Below are positions 12,036 to 15,179 of a DNA stretch of 15,179 bases, piece by piece. Position numbers and translations under genes: made by a program. The DNA comes from an uncultured Eubacteriales bacterium. GTDB taxonomy: Bacteria > Bacillota > Clostridia > Oscillospirales > Acutalibacteraceae. Location of the stretch: assembly GCA_934636435.1 (NCBI GenBank), contig CAKUAQ010000044.1:1-15179 (forward strand), written 5' to 3'. The notes beneath the pieces were generated by a model. The model was not told the DNA's origin and did not search any database. It worked only from the letters and a program-made list of their open reading frames with translations. Position 1 is the stretch's first letter. Each line of letters begins with the position of its first letter.

Positions 12036-14314
12036 GCTCCCGCCCCCTCTTCCACACAGATTCCGCTCTTGGCGGCGACCGCCGCCGTGCCGTCGCGGTA
12101 TTCCTCGTTGAGATAGTTCACATATACCGTTATGCCGTTGGAATACCGCACCCGGACAACGCCCTTTTGCAGCACCCGATGCTCTTCGATGCAGGCGCCT
12201 TCGGTTTTCTGCAGCACCTCGTTGAGCTGTCGGTAGCTGGATACGATAGCCTCCTGCCAATTTTCCATATGGATGGAGAAATAGTCGGAGGAGGGGGTGC
12301 CGATGAGCCTTTCGTTCTCCGCCTGCATCGTCAGGAAAGAGGGATATGTCCCGTATTCCATCATTTTCAGCAGGCTGTCCTCGGTGTAGTATCCCTGATT
12401 GATATAGGGCGCGTAGTAATCCACTGCGCCTTTCAGCACCATGGGCAAAAACGGCACCGAGTCGGTCTCGAACAGGTATTGACTGTTTTCCAGCGGCATA
12501 TCAAAATAGGCGTCGGTGTCTCCCCACAGATAGGCGTTCGGCGCGGAAAAGGCGGTGGTGCTTCCGGATTTATCCAGCAGCTTTCGGATAGCGCTGCCGT
12601 TGGTATCCCGGGTGACGGTTTCGCCCTTGGTAAAATCGCCGTAGATGTGACCGCCCAGTTGCGACAGCGCCAGACCGAAGCCTGCGTACTGCTTTTGCAG
12701 CTTTTGTATGGAGGAAAGCACCGCCTTGGGCTGCATCAGATACGCCGTATTGTATTTGAGGGTCTTGTTATCCCGGATGAAGCCCATGTTTTTGTTGGAG
12801 ATGGTCTTGGCGGAATCCATATCCGGGTTGCACTGATCCTTGTTGGCCGTCAGGGGATTAAACTGCAAAAACAGCTGTCCGCCGCCATTCTCCAGCTGCT
12901 GCCGCAGCTGATTCAGCTCCGATAGGGAGCCCAGTCGGCTGTCCAGGGCGGTATTGCCGTAGGAGCCGCCGTTCAGCCCGCCCTTGGTCCAGCCGATGTA
13001 GGACAGGGTGATATTTTCCACGCCCTGCCCGCCGAGAGTGCGGCACATCTCTGCCGCCTCGCTGACCGTGGTCATCCGGACATAGTGATTGAAAAACTTT
13101 CCGCTTTTGATATCCGCCGCCAGCACCGCCAGCCGCAGCGGCACCGCTGCATCCACCCGCTCCTGCTTGTCCTTGAGTGTGCTTTCCTGCAGCAGGGAGC
13201 GGTATTTCACCGCCATGCCGGAATAATCTGCCGCATCCCCTGACAGAAAATGATAGCTCACTGCCGGGGTCATGCGGTTGGCCTTTTGCTGGTTCACCGG
13301 GATGCCGCTGCCGTCCTTTTTCAGCGTCTGGGCATATACCGTCCGAAAATCGAACCGCGCCGTCACCCAGTTATAGTCGATCACATACCCGGCGGGGGAG
13401 GCATAGACGCTGGCATAGGTGGCGCCCTCGTCAATCACCGCCAGAAAGGCATCGCTGCCCACGCCGTGCACCGCGCCGAATACCGGGGCGGTGACGTTGG
13501 GGGTGTCCGTGAGGTAATCGTTGGTGCGCTTGGCCATCAGGTCATTGGAATTGGAGGTCATATCCACCGCCGGGTCGTTCCCGTAGACCCGCTTATCGAA
13601 GGGGGAGAGGTACTTGGAGGGTCGGGCATACCGGATCAGAGCGCCCGGGCCGTCCGGCACAAACATATAGCCGCTGACACGGTCGCCGTAGGTGCAGCCG
13701 AAGAACGGCAGCAGATACAGGGATTCCAGCAGAAAGTCGCCCTCCTCCCGGAGACTGTCCTCCACCATGGACACGGCAATGCCGTCCTGCTGCAGCCGTA
13801 GCGCCACGGCAAAGGAAATTCCCGTCCGTGTATCGTTGACCCGCAGCACCGCTCCGTCATCGGTCGTTTCCAGCTCCCGCTCCATGCGGGGGTCGCTGAT
13901 GCTGACCTGCGTGGACATACATTCTGCATTGAGATAGGTGAAGGTCACCAGCGACTGGGCCAGTGCCGTCCAGGTATCGTTGAGTCCCTCGGCGCCGTCG
14001 GCGGATACGCTCCCCCAGACATAGCCGGTCCGCTTATTCAGCACCCGCACATTGCAGACATCCTCCCGGAAGTACAGAGCATATCCCTCGTTTTCCGCCA
14101 GCAGCGTATAGCCGTCCGGCGTCGCCAGGGTGTTGGTCGCCGCCTGTCCCCGCACGGTGTCCGGATGGGCGTGGCGGCAGGAATTGAGGTCCAGAGAGGT
14201 GGTGTCCGGCGTGATAAACTCGGTTTTGCCGCCGGAGCGGGCCAGCACCGCCGAACACAGCAGCACCACCGCCAGCAGGCAGCACAAGAGCATCTGGAGC
14301 TTCTTAGACAACAT
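12032..14314 (-). CDS. Exported DUF5696-type protein of a sugar-uptake cluster
   Basis: A 760-residue protein with an N-terminal export signal: basic MLSKKLQ, a hydrophobic core to about residue 24, and a possible signal peptidase I site after AVLA. The cysteines in the core lack a good lipobox. The remainder resembles DUF5696 proteins, which in Clostridia and Paenibacillus sit beside YIP1 and sugar-permease genes. An early beta-rich half (about 35-380) contains LAENEGYALYFRED and GYMFVPDGPGALIRY. A later half has NITLSYIGWTKGG (near 435), LFLQFNPLTANKDQ, PNAYLWGDTDAYFDMP (near 595) and FLPMVLKGAVDYYAPY, with Trp and acidic residues reminiscent of glycoside hydrolase barrels. That resemblance is inference. 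The ATG at 14314 has a GGAGGTGA site 5 bases upstream and overlaps the YIP1 stop by 11 bases. Confidence 0.82.
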   Translation of the reverse strand: MLSKKLQMLLCCLLAVVLLCSAVLARSGGKTEFITPDTTSLDLNSCRHAHPDTVRGQAATNTLATPDGYTLLAENEGYALYFREDVCNVRVLNKRTGYVWGSVSADGAEGLNDTWTALAQSLVTFTYLNAECMSTQVSISDPRMERELETTDDGAVLRVNDTRTGISFAVALRLQQDGIAVSMVEDSLREEGDFLLESLYLLPFFGCTYGDRVSGYMFVPDGPGALIRYARPSKYLSPFDKRVYGNDPAVDMTSNSNDLMAKRTNDYLTDTPNVTAPVFGAVHGVGSDAFLAVIDEGATYASVYASPAGYVIDYNWVTARFDFRTVYAQTLKKDGSGIPVNQQKANRMTPAVSYHFLSGDAADYSGMAVKYRSLLQESTLKDKQERVDAAVPLRLAVLAADIKSGKFFNHYVRMTTVSEAAEMCRTLGGQGVENITLSYIGWTKGGLNGGSYGNTALDSRLGSLSELNQLRQQLENGGGQLFLQFNPLTANKDQCNPDMDSAKTISNKNMGFIRDNKTLKYNTAYLMQPKAVLSSIQKLQKQYAGFGLALSQLGGHIYGDFTKGETVTRDTNGSAIRKLLDKSGSTTAFSAPNAYLWGDTDAYFDMPLENSQYLFETDSVPFLPMVLKGAVDYYAPYINQGYYTEDSLLKMMEYGTYPSFLTMQAENERLIGTPSSDYFSIHMENWQEAIVSSYRQLNEVLQKTEGACIEEHRVLQKGVVRVRYSNGITVYVNYLNEEYRDGTAAVAAKSGICVEEGAGA

Positions 14315-15179
14315 ACTTCACCTCCGTGAAAACCTCCGTCAGGAACTGCATCAGCTGCGTCCAGATCAAATAGACGATCGCGATAGCCGCCAGAGCGATG
14401 ACCATAATAAACAAAGTGAGAATAATGTTTTTTAACGTTTCCCAGAAGGTGTAATTGTGCATATGCATCAGACCCATATAGAGAATGACCGCCGACCAGA
14501 CAATGGCGATATAGGACAGCAGATGAATGAAAAACGCTTCATTCTGGGTAAAGCCGTAGGTCAGGATCACCTTGATGGGGGTCAGCAGCAGATAAGGCGT
14601 CAGCGCATAGGCGGTCAGCACATACAGCTCCCGCAGGCTGCCCTCGCCGTCGTTGATGGTGCTGACCATATAGTTGCCCACTACCCAGAAAACCGCACAC
14701 ACCAGAAACAGAATGAACAGCACCGGCACCGATTGGGATACCGGGTTGCCGTTGAAGATGAACGCCTGGGCGGTATTCTCGATCACGAACATCGCCAGCG
14801 CCACCACATACAGCACGGTGGCGGAGGCGACCGAGCCGAAAATGCCCCGCTTCAGATAGTAGAAGCCGTCGATGGGGTGGTGCAGCATGGAAAAGGAAAA
14901 GCGCAGGTCGGCGCCCAGACGTCCGGCGCCGGTGGCGGTATTTTCCCGCAGATCCATGGTGGAGCTGTGAGGCTTTTTCTTGCGGAAAAACCGATTCCAG
15001 CACACCAGCGCCGCGATCAGCAGCGCCGCTCCCGCCAGAAGCCACACCATGTGGCTGCTGATCCACACATCCCGCAGCTCCCAAAAGCACTCGGAATAAT
15101 CCTCCCGGTCATTGGAAAACCGGAAATGCTCCAGAGCCGCTGCGTATTGCTGCTGCCGCATAAGGGTGCGTCCGTAGCC
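14304..15179 (-). CDS. YIP1-family membrane protein with TPR-like N-terminus, 5' end outside window
   Basis: The frame is open to the window edge (at least 291 residues), so the true start lies beyond 15179. The first visible residues, GYGRTLMRQQQYAAALEHFR, look like the second helix pair of a tetratricopeptide repeat, so the Met at 15161 is unlikely to be the start. A first membrane segment (HMVWLLAGAALLIAALVCW) and a basic linker (FFRKKKPHSS) are followed by a YIP1-like domain: HHPIDGFYYLKRG, then about five membrane segments up to ALAAIAIVYLIW near the C-terminus. Related proteins in DUF5696 clusters often carry an N-terminal extracytoplasmic beta-propeller, which may be off-window. Function unknown; it probably assists the adjacent sugar transporter and exported protein at the membrane. 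It is translationally coupled to the DUF5696 gene. Confidence 0.82.
   Translation of the reverse strand, partial: GYGRTLMRQQQYAAALEHFRFSNDREDYSECFWELRDVWISSHMVWLLAGAALLIAALVCWNRFFRKKKPHSSTMDLRENTATGAGRLGADLRFSFSMLHHPIDGFYYLKRGIFGSVASATVLYVVALAMFVIENTAQAFIFNGNPVSQSVPVLFILFLVCAVFWVVGNYMVSTINDGEGSLRELYVLTAYALTPYLLLTPIKVILTYGFTQNEAFFIHLLSYIAIVWSAVILYMGLMHMHNYTFWETLKNIILTLFIMVIALAAIAIVYLIWTQLMQFLTEVFTEVKYVV

Noticed and set aside
12036..12260. Longer MalF-type permease starting at 12260
   Set aside because: The added residues are Arg/Gly-rich readthrough antisense-like sequence inside the DUF5696 gene; the coupled TTG at 12035 gives the normal length.
1..15179. tRNA, rRNA, CRISPR, prophage or defence genes
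   Set aside because: No repeat arrays, RNA-gene signatures, phage or nuclease motifs were seen anywhere in the window.

Overview
This is a chromosomal window from a GC-rich Gram-positive bacterium. Gene content (a YmfF/YmfH M16 pair with Lgt and FolD, an Rrf2 regulator divergent from cysK, a DUF5696/YIP1/sugar-permease cluster), strong AGGAGG-type ribosome binding sites and TTGACA-17-TATAAT promoters point to a Bacillota member of class Clostridia. An Oscillospirales/Ruminococcaceae-like gut anaerobe is my inference. I see no rRNA, tRNA, CRISPR array or intact mobile element.

Layout. (1) 37-1555, minus: a WYL-domain regulator and an overlapping YgjP/SprT-like metallohydrolase. (2) 1686-2399, plus: mtnN, divergent from the WYL gene, with a recognisable promoter for each in the shared gap. 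(3) 2400-7097, plus: a leader region with a TATAAT box, a perfect 12-bp palindrome and a small proline-rich ORF, then ymfF-like, ymfH-like, lgt and folD, overlapping or closely spaced. (4) 7098-7444: non-coding, with a strong minus-strand terminator. (5) 7445-9679: an Rrf2/CymR-like regulator on minus, divergent from cysK and an HD-domain gene on plus. The cysK promoter is a perfect consensus, followed by an inverted repeat at the expected transcription start and two overlapping tiny leader ORFs. (6) 9680-10229: non-coding, with a decayed IS3-family transposase tail whose hairpin now looks like the terminator of the cysK operon, and a second strong hairpin. (7) 10230-15179, minus: a YIP1-type membrane protein (cut by the window edge), a large exported DUF5696 protein and two sugar-type ABC permeases, translationally coupled.

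How the genes work together. mtnN recycles S-adenosylmethionine by-products, and folD supplies one-carbon tetrahydrofolates. cysK makes cysteine, probably under the Rrf2 regulator. Lgt lipidates exported lipoproteins, which fits a surface rich in ABC binding proteins. The right-hand operon looks like an incompletely described carbohydrate uptake and processing system; no ATPase or binding protein is in view. The most speculative but attractive points are the proline-rich leader ORF in front of genes linked to EF-P modification, and the leader peptides in front of cysK.
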